Assembly: GCA_017996625.1 (NCBI GenBank)
Contig: JAGOGO010000010.1
Location: 1-44,804, forward strand
Reading direction: 5' to 3'
Length of the DNA: 44,804 nt
From: Deltaproteobacteria bacterium
GTDB taxonomy: Bacteria > Desulfobacterota > WTBG01 > JAGOGO01
Part shown: piece after piece, positions 16,879 to 25,750 of the stretch
How positions within the stretch are numbered: position 1 is the first letter of the stretch
Layout of the letters: the number at the start of each line of letters is the position of its first letter
Translations under genes and position numbers: made by a program
Notes under the pieces: model-generated
Seen by the model: the letters and a program-made list of their open reading frames with translations, nothing else
Told to the model about the DNA's origin: nothing
Databases searched by the model: none

Positions 16879-17937
16879 ATGCTATTACTAGGACGATCAA
16901 AGGGTATACTCGGGCTTGATATCGGAACCAGCTCCATAAAGATTGTTGAGCTTGAAGAGACAAAAAAAGGATATCAGCTGAAGAATTTTGGGACGTCTCT
17001 TCTCCCCAAAGAAACAATCGTCAATGGCGTTCTCAAGAATGCTTCCGCCCTTGTGAATGCACTTACCAACTTAACTGCCAATCTCAAGACACGCACCAAA
17101 TATGTCGCTACCGCAGTCTCCGGCCATCCTGTCATTATCAAGAAAATAAGTGTACCAACTGCTACAGAGCAAGAGCTCGCCGACTCCATTCAGTGGGAAG
17201 CAGAGCAGTACATTCCCTTTGATCTGGAAGAGGTGAATATTGATTTTGAAATCATTGGGCCCAATGAAGCAAATCCGGAGCAGATGAACGTACTGCTGGT
17301 GGCTGCAAAAAAATCACTGATTAACGAATACGAAGAAGTCATCAGTGAAGCAGGGCTTGAAACAGCAATCGTCGACATTGACTCTTTTTCCCTCCAGAAT
17401 GCTTATGAGGTCAATTACCCGGACGAGACCGCGCCGGTTGTTGCTCTGGTCGATCTAGGTGCCAGCGTAATAAATATTAATGTAGTTAAAGAGGGAAAGA
17501 GCATTTTTACGCGAGACGTTTTTATGGGGGGCAACAAGCTGAGCGAGGAGATACAAAAGCAGATGGCAGTGAGTGAAGAAGAAGCTGAGCTGCTCAAGGT
17601 GGGCGGTGAAATGGATAATATCGATTATGAACGCCTGGATGGCATTATCCATGAATCAGTTCTCGAATTGGCTGTCGAAGTGCAAAGATCTTTAGACTTG
17701 CAGGCTGCCTCTACCACAGATGAAGAGGTGCGAAAAGTTTATATCTGTGGAGGTACGTCTCGGATACCCGGTATCAGAGAGCTTATCACCGAACGTGTAG
17801 GCGTTCCTGTTGAGACGCTTAACCCTTTTAGAAGAGTTGAGTTCAGTGAATCTCATTTTGATCCAGAGTACATCAAAGATGTTGGTCCTATTGCGGCTGT
17901 GAGTTTGGGATTAGCTTTACGGAAACTGGGGGACTAA
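16879..17937 (+). CDS. pilM: Type IV pilus inner-membrane platform protein PilM
   Basis: A 352-residue actin-like ATPase of the PilM/FtsA fold. Residues 10-22 give LGLDIGTSSIKIVEL (phosphate-1 loop), near 190 is VALVDLGASVINI (phosphate-2) and near 285-295 is VYICGGTSRIPGI (adenosine loop). It binds the cytoplasmic N-terminus of PilN and links the PilNOP alignment complex to the motor. Length is standard. It is the first gene of pilMNOPQ, and pilN begins directly after its stop codon, so the two are co-translated. Confidence 0.95.
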   Translation: MLLLGRSKGILGLDIGTSSIKIVELEETKKGYQLKNFGTSLLPKETIVNGVLKNASALVNALTNLTANLKTRTKYVATAVSGHPVIIKKISVPTATEQELADSIQWEAEQYIPFDLEEVNIDFEIIGPNEANPEQMNVLLVAAKKSLINEYEEVISEAGLETAIVDIDSFSLQNAYEVNYPDETAPVVALVDLGASVININVVKEGKSIFTRDVFMGGNKLSEEIQKQMAVSEEEAELLKVGGEMDNIDYERLDGIIHESVLELAVEVQRSLDLQAASTTDEEVRKVYICGGTSRIPGIRELITERVGVPVETLNPFRRVEFSESHFDPEYIKDVGPIAAVSLGLALRKLGD

Positions 17938-18576
17938 ATGATTAAGATTAACCTGCTACCAAAGAAGGAAATCACCCAGTGGGTAGCTCTTGCCGAACAA
18001 GGCATACTGGCTCTTCTCATCATCGTTATTGTAATCCTTGGGTTAACTGGCTGGACGATCTACGTTCGAAGCCAGGTAAAAGATCTCGAGAGAAGAATCC
18101 AGGTTACAAAAACGGAGCTCGAGAAACTGCAGAAGGATGAAGCGAAGATTGAGGAGATGAAACGGACCGAAGGTACCATTCAGAGAAAAATCGATGTTAT
18201 TAAACAGCTCGAAAAACGAAAAACCGGTCCGGCCATGATGCTTGATGCGGTTTCTTCGAATATTCCGGAAAAACTTTGGCTCACTGAGCTTCGAACTCAG
18301 GGCGCACATCTCACGCTTACTGGTGTTGCTATCGATAATGAGACAATTGCGTCCCTCATGACCAATCTGGAGGACGCTCGTCAGTTTGATGCCATAGAAC
18401 TGATAGTTTCCAAGGAAAAAAAGATCGAAGACTATATGTTTAAAGAGTTTACCCTTACCTGTGATGTAAAGATCATGAAAGAGATGATTGCAGCCAGCAG
18501 CGGAGGAGCCGCCACGGCAGCGAGAAAAGGTAAAGACAAGAGATCAAAGGCGAGCTCGAAAAGGAAACGGAAATAG
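17938..18576 (+). CDS. pilN: Type IV pilus alignment protein PilN
   Basis: A 212-residue bitopic protein. MIKINLLPKKE at the very start is the conserved PilM-binding peptide (INLLP), followed by one membrane helix (residues 22-45), a coiled coil (about 47-90) and a periplasmic ferredoxin-like domain containing LWLTELRTQGAHLTLTGVA. The C-terminus ends in a Lys/Arg-rich tail (about 195-212) that is longer than in standard PilN. It pairs with PilO to form the periplasmic alignment ring. Confidence 0.94.
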   Translation: MIKINLLPKKEITQWVALAEQGILALLIIVIVILGLTGWTIYVRSQVKDLERRIQVTKTELEKLQKDEAKIEEMKRTEGTIQRKIDVIKQLEKRKTGPAMMLDAVSSNIPEKLWLTELRTQGAHLTLTGVAIDNETIASLMTNLEDARQFDAIELIVSKEKKIEDYMFKEFTLTCDVKIMKEMIAASSGGAATAARKGKDKRSKASSKRKRK

Positions 18577-18585
18577 GGAGGGGTC

Positions 18586-19230
18586 GTGGCATTTACACTA
18601 GAAAATGCAATCACGTTGTCGTTGTCGAAAAAACTAGGAATCCTGGGCGTATTGCTCTTGCTTATTTTTGCTGCTTTCTGGTTTGGCATCATTAGCCCCG
18701 AGAGGGAAGAGGTGCAGCGAAAGAACAAGGAATACCACAAGCTCAAAGTGGATTTGGACTCAAAGAAGCAAGTTGCAGAAGACCCGAAAGAATTTGAGGC
18801 TAAGCTGAACCGGCTCAAAAAGCACCTCGACGTCATGAAAGCTCAACTGCCAGACGAAAAAGAAATTCCATCTCTGTTGAGAACAATTTCATCACTCGGT
18901 AAAGAGTCCGGCCTCTCATTTCAGCTTTTTCAACCACGCGCGGAAATTCAAAAAGACTTTTATGCGGAGATACCCGTACAGATTCAGATGGTAGGAGGCT
19001 TTCATGATGTGGCTGATTTTTTCTACAAGGTGGGCAAGCTGGATCGCATCGTCAACATAACTGATTTCAGTATGGCAAAACCAAAGGCATCTGAGGATGG
19101 CCGCATGATGATGACTACTTCTTGTCTCGCTACCACGTTTAGATTTATTGAGGAACCGGACAATCCTCAGACTGGTGCAAAGAATTCACCGAAAAAAACA
19201 AAGAAGAAAGCAGGCAACAAGAAGAAATAG
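18586..19230 (+). CDS. pilO: Type IV pilus alignment protein PilO
   Basis: A 214-residue inner-membrane protein starting with GTG, nine bases after pilN, with AGGGAGGGG just upstream. A membrane helix (about 16-36) is followed by a coiled coil (about 40-85), then the PilO periplasmic core with LPDEKEIPSLLRTISSLGKESGL and FHDVADFFYKVGKLDRIVNI. The C-terminal ~18 residues are almost only Lys, Thr and Asn, an added basic tail like that of PilN here. It dimerises with PilN and binds PilP. Confidence 0.93.
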   Translation: MAFTLENAITLSLSKKLGILGVLLLLIFAAFWFGIISPEREEVQRKNKEYHKLKVDLDSKKQVAEDPKEFEAKLNRLKKHLDVMKAQLPDEKEIPSLLRTISSLGKESGLSFQLFQPRAEIQKDFYAEIPVQIQMVGGFHDVADFFYKVGKLDRIVNITDFSMAKPKASEDGRMMMTTSCLATTFRFIEEPDNPQTGAKNSPKKTKKKAGNKKK

Positions 19231-19257
19231 AGCAAACCTTTACTCGGCGATGTATTC

Positions 19258-20322
19258 ATGAACAACACGTATAGTACTTCCATTCATGCACGTTTATTAG
19301 GTTTATTGGCTTTACTGTTTTGTCTATTCTTCCAGGGCTGTCTTGAGACAGAGTGCGATCTTCTGGTAAATCAGGATGGTTCAGGGAAACTTGATGTCCG
19401 ATACGTCATTAATGAAGAGCTCGTGCAGCGAGCCTCCGTGAAAGCTCAAATGGGTACGGAAGGGCCGGCGGTCTCCTCTCCAGCTGTGCTTATCGCGACG
19501 GAAAGCGAGTTGCGGCAGCAGTTTCGAGGTGATGGAATCGAAGTAGGTCAGCCGCGATTTGAAACAAAGGACAGCCAGTGCTATGTGTCATTTTCTCTGA
19601 GCTTTACCAATCTGAATACCCTGCTCAACACTCCGGCATTACGTGGTGATGCTTTCAAGTTCTTTCGCAACGATAGTGGCAATCTTGCCTTCCAGCTCGA
19701 CCTTCGGAAGGCGCTGGGAGGAACAGAGCAGTTTACCTCGATGAGCAAGAACCTAGCTGATCGTTTTGAGGCTAATCTCCGAATAACCCTGCCCAGCATG
19801 GTCCTGGAGAACAATGCTGATTCGATTGATGATACGATTCTTATGTGGCAATACAGTAAGGCGAAATTGACTCCGGAAATGCTGACGGGTGTTTGTGAAG
19901 GCGCGGGATTACCATTCCTGGCAACGCTGCCCGCGGGGGCCGAAGCCACCAAAGGGAGCTCGTATGCCTACAATTCTGAAGGCCGGCCCGATCCGTTTAA
20001 ACCATTCATTTTGGAAGCCCGTCGCATCCAGGACGAGACTGCGATAACGTCGCTCAATCCCCTGCAGCGCTATGACATAAGCCAATTGAAGCTTGTTGCT
20101 GTTATCTGGCAGCTCGACATCCCTACAGCAATGGTGGAAGATAGTAGCGGCAAAGGATACATCGTTACCAAGGGAACTCAAGTAGGCAAGAACAATGGGG
20201 TCGTAGCTGAAGTTGGCGAAAAAGAAGTGGTTGTTACTGAGGAGTTTGTCAACCTTCTGGGTGAAACAAAGAGCAGAGATGTCAGAATCAAGCTCCATCA
20301 AGAGGAGAGGGAACCCAAATGA
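19258..20322 (+). CDS. pilP: PilP lipoprotein with large extra N-terminal domain
   Basis: A 354-residue lipoprotein with signal peptide and lipobox FQGC (Cys28). Residues from about 235 to the end are the PilP domain: GRPDPFKPF, PLQRYDISQLKLVAVIW, GKGYIVTKGTQVGKNNGVV. This domain bridges PilNO and the PilQ secretin in the periplasm. Ordinary PilP is 170-200 residues, so about 200 residues are additional. The inserted part (CDLLVNQDGSGKLDVRY..., FEANLRITLPSMVLENNADS, TILMWQYS) looks like the LppM-type domain of some bacterial lipoproteins, going by its lipobox-proximal strands and its late W-containing strand. The pilQ start overlaps its stop by four bases (ATGA), so the two are coupled. The PilP assignment is firm; the LppM likeness is from pattern only. 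Confidence 0.88.
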   Translation: MNNTYSTSIHARLLGLLALLFCLFFQGCLETECDLLVNQDGSGKLDVRYVINEELVQRASVKAQMGTEGPAVSSPAVLIATESELRQQFRGDGIEVGQPRFETKDSQCYVSFSLSFTNLNTLLNTPALRGDAFKFFRNDSGNLAFQLDLRKALGGTEQFTSMSKNLADRFEANLRITLPSMVLENNADSIDDTILMWQYSKAKLTPEMLTGVCEGAGLPFLATLPAGAEATKGSSYAYNSEGRPDPFKPFILEARRIQDETAITSLNPLQRYDISQLKLVAVIWQLDIPTAMVEDSSGKGYIVTKGTQVGKNNGVVAEVGEKEVVVTEEFVNLLGETKSRDVRIKLHQEEREPK

Positions 20323-22736
20323 GAAGGGCGGATGATCGAGTAGTAGTTCATAAGACCGTAGTTGTTGTGAATCTGTTCCTGGTATTGATGCTGTGGGTAT
20401 GTGTCGGCTCAACGCCGTGTCCAGCTGTAGATGAACCGGGTGCGATGGGCTTGGAGAATGCCTCTCAGGCTCTTTCCATGGCAACCAGCATTCTTGATAC
20501 CAGAGTGGAAAAAGCGGACTCCTTTGTCCGGCTTGATATTGTTGCTGACGGAAAGATTGAGAAGTATAACCAGTTTACCATATCCGGTCCGACGCGTTTG
20601 GTGCTTGATCTGTCAAGTCTCACATCCAGGCTTGAACGAGATCAGCATGAATGCGACGCTGTGTTGGTAAAAAGAATCCGCGTCGGTGAACACCCTGACC
20701 ATATCCGGGTCGTACTTGAATCACCACAGACAGAGTTCCCGCCTTACAAGATCGTTTCCCATGACCAGGGCTTGACAGTTTTTATCGGAACCGGGTTTAA
20801 TAATGAGCTTGCGGGGCTTGATACGACTGATGCATCTTTCCCAGTGACTTTGGCCCCGCTTGTGGATAAATCGACGGTGGCAGCTGCCGACCCCGGTATC
20901 ACGAATGATGAACCGAGTCCTGTGCTCTCTGAAGAGACCAGCGTAGCGGTTACCAATGGCAGTGATGATTCGCATGCTCCAGCCATAGACACGTTCTCCG
21001 AGCCGCAGGTTGCGTGGGAGGATTCAAAGGACATATCAGACACGGCACAGGTTTCTGCCATGCCATCTGCTGCGGCTGGATACGTTTCCGAAGCAGGAGA
21101 GACTGGCGCTGTGTCCCCGACAACAGGCAACCCGGGGGAGATTACAGAAACGGCCACTGCACCTGTGGCTCGTGTTGAAGAAGCATCCGAACATGCAGGA
21201 ACTGCTGCTGAGAGTGCACAGTATACTGCTCCCTTCCCAACTGCCCCGCAGGAGGCCATATCGGGAGGTGAGCGGATAGCAGCAGCCGAACCGGAACAAG
21301 AGGTCGATGCTGCCGTATCGCAGAATCCAGAGCCTCTTCCGCCAGTATCAGAAACCACGAGAAGCCCGGAGTCCGAAGCTGGTGTGACTTCGACAGCTCA
21401 GGTTGCAGAACCCGAAGTGCAACCTGAAGAGGATCCTCCGCGCTATGTTGGAGAACGCATCTCTCTTGATTTTAAAGATGCTGATATCAATAATATCCTG
21501 CGGCTTATTGCTGAAGTGAGTGATTTGAACGTAGTTGCCGGTGATGATGTTAAAGGCACGGTTACTATCAAGCTCACTGATGTTCCCTGGGATCAGGCGC
21601 TCGAAGTGATCCTGCTCAGTAATGGTCTGGGTATGGATCTCCAGGGTAATATCCTGCGGGTGGCGCCACTTGACAAGCTGAATCGGGAAAAGGAAAAGGT
21701 TCTCGAATCCAAGAAAAAAGCGGAAAAACTGGAGCCACTCAAAAAGGGTCTCGTTCCGGTCAGCTATGCTAACGTTGCTGACCTTAAAAAAGTTGTCACC
21801 AGTTCGAAGCTGCTGTCACCGCGAGGAAGCATTCAGTTCGACAAACGCACGAACACTATGGTCGTCATCGATATTGAGAAAAACATTCGTGAGATAAACA
21901 GGTTGATCAATGAGCTGGATACCCCTACGCCTCAGGTGCTTATCGAGGCCAGAATTATCCAGATCAATCCCACCTACACCAAGGAACTTGGTGTTTCCTG
22001 GGACGCGGCGTATACGACTACTTCAGACAACAGCATTATCGGCGTCGGCGGTAATGAAGGAGTTGAGATCGACGGCGAAACCGGTACGGTGACCGCGAAT
22101 GGAAGTATCGTGGACCTGGCACCGGCGGTAGGACCTGGTGCTGGCGGAGCGATCAGCTTCGGATTCCTTAACAACAATTTTGCGCTTTTTGCTAAAATTG
22201 CCGCATTAGAAAAGGATGAAAAGCTGGAGATAATTTCCAGTCCGCGGATCATGACTCTGGATAATCAGGAGGCGATAATTGAGCAGGGTGTTGACCTGCC
22301 GTATCTCAAGCTTTCTGAAGAGGGGGTAACGTCCACGGAATTCAAGAAAGCGACCCTGGCTTTGACAGTAACTCCCCACATCACATCTGATGAAAGCGTT
22401 CAGATGGAAGTGGAAGTCAAGAAAGATCAGCGTTCAGCGCAAACAGGCGCTGGCGACGAACCAGGCATTGACACCAGAAGAGCTGAGACCAATGTGCTGG
22501 TACGCAGCGGTAACACGGTTGTCATTGGTGGCATCTATGAGGAGACCAAGGCCGACTCTCATAACAGTGTTCCGTTTTTTGGGCGCCTTCCGCTGCTCGG
22601 GTTTCTTTTCAAAGGGACGAGCGAGAAGCGTGCGAAAACCGAACTGGTCGTCTTTATTACCCCCACCATTGTGACTATCGAAAAGACACCACTTGAAGAG
22701 GCCATCTGGATTTCAGAGGCTGAGCAGGTCAAGTAA
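20319..22736 (+). CDS. pilQ: Type IV pilus secretin PilQ
   Basis: An 805-residue outer-membrane secretin. A signal peptide (about 1-38) is followed by one AMIN domain (about 48-145) that may bind peptidoglycan. A long Ala/Glu/Pro/Thr-rich linker runs from about 160 to 375. Then come an STN/N0 domain starting at ISLDFKDADINNILRLIAEV, a secretin N1 domain, and the beta-barrel secretin core from about 530 (VLIEARIIQINPTYTKELGVSWDA) to FFGRLPLLGFLFKG and VVFITPTIV. Members often carry more than one AMIN copy. It forms the outer-membrane pore for the pilus and is last in the operon, closed by a terminator. Confidence 0.95.
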   Translation: MRRADDRVVVHKTVVVVNLFLVLMLWVCVGSTPCPAVDEPGAMGLENASQALSMATSILDTRVEKADSFVRLDIVADGKIEKYNQFTISGPTRLVLDLSSLTSRLERDQHECDAVLVKRIRVGEHPDHIRVVLESPQTEFPPYKIVSHDQGLTVFIGTGFNNELAGLDTTDASFPVTLAPLVDKSTVAAADPGITNDEPSPVLSEETSVAVTNGSDDSHAPAIDTFSEPQVAWEDSKDISDTAQVSAMPSAAAGYVSEAGETGAVSPTTGNPGEITETATAPVARVEEASEHAGTAAESAQYTAPFPTAPQEAISGGERIAAAEPEQEVDAAVSQNPEPLPPVSETTRSPESEAGVTSTAQVAEPEVQPEEDPPRYVGERISLDFKDADINNILRLIAEVSDLNVVAGDDVKGTVTIKLTDVPWDQALEVILLSNGLGMDLQGNILRVAPLDKLNREKEKVLESKKKAEKLEPLKKGLVPVSYANVADLKKVVTSSKLLSPRGSIQFDKRTNTMVVIDIEKNIREINRLINELDTPTPQVLIEARIIQINPTYTKELGVSWDAAYTTTSDNSIIGVGGNEGVEIDGETGTVTANGSIVDLAPAVGPGAGGAISFGFLNNNFALFAKIAALEKDEKLEIISSPRIMTLDNQEAIIEQGVDLPYLKLSEEGVTSTEFKKATLALTVTPHITSDESVQMEVEVKKDQRSAQTGAGDEPGIDTRRAETNVLVRSGNTVVIGGIYEETKADSHNSVPFFGRLPLLGFLFKGTSEKRAKTELVVFITPTIVTIEKTPLEEAIWISEAEQVK

Positions 22737-22770
22737 GAGCTTACACTGAACTTAACCGCAGGCAACTTGA

Positions 22771-22808
22771 AGCACCCTCCGCCGCTCTTGACGGAAGGTG
22801 CTTTTTTT
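22771..22808 (+). terminator. Rho-independent terminator of pilMNOPQ
   Basis: AGCACCCTCCG (22771-22781) pairs, with an unpaired base on each side, with CGGAAGGTGCT (22792-22802) and is followed by TTTTTTT (22802-22808). It ends the pil transcript immediately before aroC. Confidence 0.85.
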
Positions 22809-22861
22809 GTTACACCATGAAGGAACACGAATATCCCGATACCTTTTCAGGAAAGAAGGCA

Positions 22862-24040
22862 ATGATGCGTTTTCTTACCGCCGGAGAGTCCCATGGGCTC
22901 TCTCTTACCGTCATTGTTGAGGGAATGCCGGCAGATATCCTCCTCAGTGCTGATGATATTGATCGCGATTTGCTTCGGCGACAGATCGGTTATGGCCGGG
23001 GTAAACGCATGGAGATCGAACGTGATCAGGTGCAAATCACCGCTGGTGTGCGTTGGGGAAGAACGCTCGGTTCTCCCATCAGTCTCGTTGTAGCTAACAA
23101 GGACTGGGTCAACTGGCAGACCACCATGTCTGCTGCTGAAGCTGATGCAGACGAATCACGGGTCGTGCGTGCTCCTCGGCCAGGACATGCGGACCTGGCG
23201 GGAGCGCTTAAGTATCACCAGTATGACATCCGCACCATCCTTGAGCGGGCCAGTGCGCGCGAAACTGCAGCTCGGGTGGCTGCCGGCGGCGTTTTCAAAG
23301 CACTGCTCAGATCGGTTGGCATTTCCATATTTTCTTATACGACCAAAATCGGAAAGATTGTTGCTGAATACGCCGGTCTTGAGCTATCGGAAGTAGTTGC
23401 CCGCGCTGAAGAGTCTCCCCTGCGTTGTCCGGATGGAGCTGCCGCTACTCGAATGAAAGCTTGTATCGATGAGGCTCGCGAACAGGGCAACACGCTCGGA
23501 GGTGTTGTAGAAATTGTAGCCACCGGGATTCCTCCTGGTCTCGGAAGCCACGTGCACTGGGACCGAAAGCTGGATGGACGAATCGCACAGTCTTTGATGA
23601 GCATTCAGGGAGTCAAAGGAGTGGAGGTGGGAATGGGATTCGGTTGCACCGATTGTTTTGGGTCTCAGGTGCATGATGAAATATTTTATTCTCCTTCTGC
23701 GTCAGGGAAATCTCCCTGGGGATTTTTTCGGAAGACCAATAACGCGGGCGGCATTGAGGGCGGCATGACGAATGGCGAACCTATTGTGGTTCGATGTGCG
23801 ATGAAGCCGATCGCAACGCTGATGAAGCCGCTGCGCTCGGTTGATCTCTCGACCAAGAAGCCGCAAGAAGCGGCGGTGGAACGGTCTGATGTCTGCCGGG
23901 TGCCCTCGCTCGGGGTGATTGCCGAGGCGGCGGTTGCGTATGAAATTGCTCGGGCGTTCATGGAAAAATTCGGTGGTGATTCTCGTGACGAGATTCTCGC
24001 TCGCTATGCACTCTACCGGGAGACCCTAGAAGGTTTCTAG
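22862..24040 (+). CDS. aroC: Chorismate synthase
   Basis: A 392-residue FMN-dependent enzyme converting 5-enolpyruvylshikimate-3-phosphate to chorismate, the last common step of aromatic amino-acid synthesis. Signature blocks are FLTAGESHGLSL at the start, RRQIGYGRGKRMEIERD near 40, RPGHADLAGALKY near 108-120, RASARETAARVAAG near 130-145, GGVVEIVATGIPPGLGSHV near 203-225, and NNAGGIEGGMTNGEPI near 297. The frame extends to ATG 22817, which is only nine bases after a terminator and has no Shine-Dalgarno sequence; ATG 22862 has AGGAAAGAAGG just upstream and gives the family N-terminus (ATG 22865 is a near-equal option). aroQ, another shikimate gene, follows after a repeat. Confidence 0.95.
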   Translation: MMRFLTAGESHGLSLTVIVEGMPADILLSADDIDRDLLRRQIGYGRGKRMEIERDQVQITAGVRWGRTLGSPISLVVANKDWVNWQTTMSAAEADADESRVVRAPRPGHADLAGALKYHQYDIRTILERASARETAARVAAGGVFKALLRSVGISIFSYTTKIGKIVAEYAGLELSEVVARAEESPLRCPDGAAATRMKACIDEAREQGNTLGGVVEIVATGIPPGLGSHVHWDRKLDGRIAQSLMSIQGVKGVEVGMGFGCTDCFGSQVHDEIFYSPSASGKSPWGFFRKTNNAGGIEGGMTNGEPIVVRCAMKPIATLMKPLRSVDLSTKKPQEAAVERSDVCRVPSLGVIAEAAVAYEIARAFMEKFGGDSRDEILARYALYRETLEGF

Positions 24041-24092
24041 CAGGGTGTTGAAAAGGTTGCAGGAATTCAAGGTCAAAGTTCAACGTGGAACA

Positions 24093-24390
24093 GTAAGGAG
24101 TAAGAGCGAACTCCCCCTGACCCCCTCTTTGTTCAAGAGGGGGAACGTCATTGGCGAGAGGCTTCTCTAAGCATCGGTGACGTTCGACTTCCGTTACTCC
24201 CCTCTTTGCCAAAGAGGGGCTGGGGGAGTTCACGAGTTCAAGCAGCGTCTGATCAGACTGCAGGCTGTATTATCACCTTCGTACAACTAAGACATACTGG
24301 TGTTGCGGGCCTTATACAAAAAGTTGGAAAAAAGAGGCATGAATCAACGATCGTCTTACTACTTCTTACATTTCACTCCTCACTCCTTAC
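24093..24390. repeat. Imperfect palindromic intergenic repeat, copy 2
   Basis: Outer arms GTAAGGAGT (24093-24101) and ACTCCTTAC (24382-24390) are the same as at 4175/4314, and GGTATTGAGAACC follows as there. Weaker outer likeness continues to GTTGAAAA (about 24048) and TTTTTCAACA (about 24439). A second element (24108-24231) sits inside the left half. The 430-base gap between aroC and aroQ holds no gene. Confidence 0.75.
24108..24231. mobile_element. 124-bp nested palindrome, MITE-like
   Basis: Terminal inverted repeats GAACTCCCCC (24108-24117) and GGGGGAGTTC (24222-24231) are perfect. Inside each end is its own perfect 9-bp hairpin: CCCCCTCTT/AAGAGGGGG (24121-24143) and CCCCTCTTT/AAAGAGGGG (24199-24219). 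A further pair AACGTCA (24144-24150) / TGACGTT (24178-24184) lies in the middle. No coding capacity, so any mobility would need a transposase encoded elsewhere. It sits inside a larger palindromic repeat. Confidence 0.6.
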
Positions 24391-24477
24391 GGTATTGAGA
24401 ACCTTGAACCATATCTTAGCACCCTGCGAGCAGACCGATTTTTCAACAGGCCCCTAGCTGCGAAAAGGAGGATGATC

Positions 24478-24915
24478 TTGAAGAAAATTCTCGTGCTGCA
24501 TGGTCCTAATCTCAACCTGCTGGGCCAGCGGGAAACCGGCATTTACGGGACGGTCACGCTGGAGCACATCAATATGCGTCTCACCAGCCTTGCTCAAGAA
24601 CTGGGATGTTCCATCGATACCTACCAGTCCAACAGCGAGGGTGATCTGGTGACCAAAATTCAGGAAGCACGGGGCATTTATGATGCCCTCGTCTTCAATC
24701 CCGCTGCTTATACGCATACCAGCGTAGCTCTCAGAGATGCGCTAGCCGCTGCATGCATTCCTTTTATCGAGGTGCATCTTTCCAATGTTTACGCTCGTGA
24801 GGAATTTCGACAGCATTCCTTTACTGCTCCGCTGGCCCAAGGAGTGATAATCGGTCTCGGCGTGAACAGTTATCTGCTCGCACTCCGAGCTGCGTATGAT
24901 TTAATGGTGGCATGA
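24478..24915 (+). CDS. aroQ: Type II 3-dehydroquinate dehydratase
   Basis: A 145-residue type II dehydroquinase, the third step of the shikimate pathway, forming dodecamers in the cytoplasm. Motifs are [16 protein letters not shown] at the start, the catalytic Tyr in GIYG, ESNSEGDL-like [27 protein letters not shown] and [17 protein letters not shown]. Start: AAGGAGG abuts the ATG at 24472, whereas the TTG at 24478 has ideal spacing and gives the standard [12 protein letters not shown]-terminus, so TTG is preferred. Size matches the family. Confidence 0.95.
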   Translation: MKKILVLHGPNLNLLGQRETGIYGTVTLEHINMRLTSLAQELGCSIDTYQSNSEGDLVTKIQEARGIYDALVFNPAAYTHTSVALRDALAAACIPFIEVHLSNVYAREEFRQHSFTAPLAQGVIIGLGVNSYLLALRAAYDLMVA

Positions 24916-25090
24916 CATCCTCTCCGGGAGACCGATATCAACTCCAGTGTCTTCCTTTTCTCTTCCTAGCTTTCAGGGTCTTTTTGCCAGGCACTGAATT
25001 CTGATGCCGCTGTTCATTGCGATTCCTTGTGCGGATTGGTATAGGAAGAGGAAACGAACACTTTATCGAAACAACGAGAAAGGACTGCGT

Positions 25091-25750
25091 GTGAAAATTA
25101 CCGAGCACATTTACTATTATCAGGAACGAGGTATGCTGGATTGCAACACTTACATTATTCAGGGTGCGAAGACAGTGGCTGTCGACGTGGGCCTCGATAG
25201 GTATATCGGCGCCCTCCTGAGGGAAATGGAGCAGGACGGTATCGATCCGGCATCTGTTGATTATATCGTTAACACTCACCTTCATCTTGATCATACGGCA
25301 GGAAACACGGAATTCAAGAAGAAGTCTGGAGCTGTTATCCTCATGGCTCCGGTCCAGAAGGAACATTATTCGGTGAGCGTCAAGGATACGTCCCGGTTCT
25401 TTGGTCTCGAACCAGTCGATTTTCAGGAAGACGGAACTCTGGTCACACCTTTACTGCTCGGTTCTCTCACGCTTGAAGTTATCGATACACCTGGTCATTC
25501 GCCAGACAGCGTCTGCTTCTACTGCCCGGAAAAGAAATTTCTTATCTCCGGGGACCTGCTTTTCGATCACAACACCGGCCGATCAGATCTTCCTGGAGGA
25601 AAGGGTGAATTGCTGAAAAAATCGATCGAGCGGATCTCTGATTTAGATGTCGATGTGCTGCTTCCCGGGCACATGGGAATCCTTGCGGAAGCTCGATATG
25701 TACAACAAAATCTTCAGTTTGTGAGGGAAAATGTCTTCCAGTGGCTGTAA
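25091..25750 (+). CDS. Metallo-beta-lactamase-fold hydrolase
   Basis: About 219 residues. The zinc ligands are visible in THLHLDHTAGN (near 60-70), GHSPDS (near 137), GDLLFDHN (near 157) and LLPGHMG (near 197), typical of glyoxalase-II-like MBL enzymes. The fold includes NTYIIQGAKTVAVDVGL at the start. No cofactor domain (rubredoxin, flavodoxin) is fused. GTG 25091 has AAAGGA about eight bases upstream; an ATG at 25004 would add a basic 29-residue segment without family likeness. The radical SAM gene overlaps its end by 20 bases, so the two are probably one transcript. Substrate unknown; a hydroxyacylglutathione-type thioesterase is one option. Confidence 0.85.
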   Translation: MKITEHIYYYQERGMLDCNTYIIQGAKTVAVDVGLDRYIGALLREMEQDGIDPASVDYIVNTHLHLDHTAGNTEFKKKSGAVILMAPVQKEHYSVSVKDTSRFFGLEPVDFQEDGTLVTPLLLGSLTLEVIDTPGHSPDSVCFYCPEKKFLISGDLLFDHNTGRSDLPGGKGELLKKSIERISDLDVDVLLPGHMGILAEARYVQQNLQFVRENVFQWL

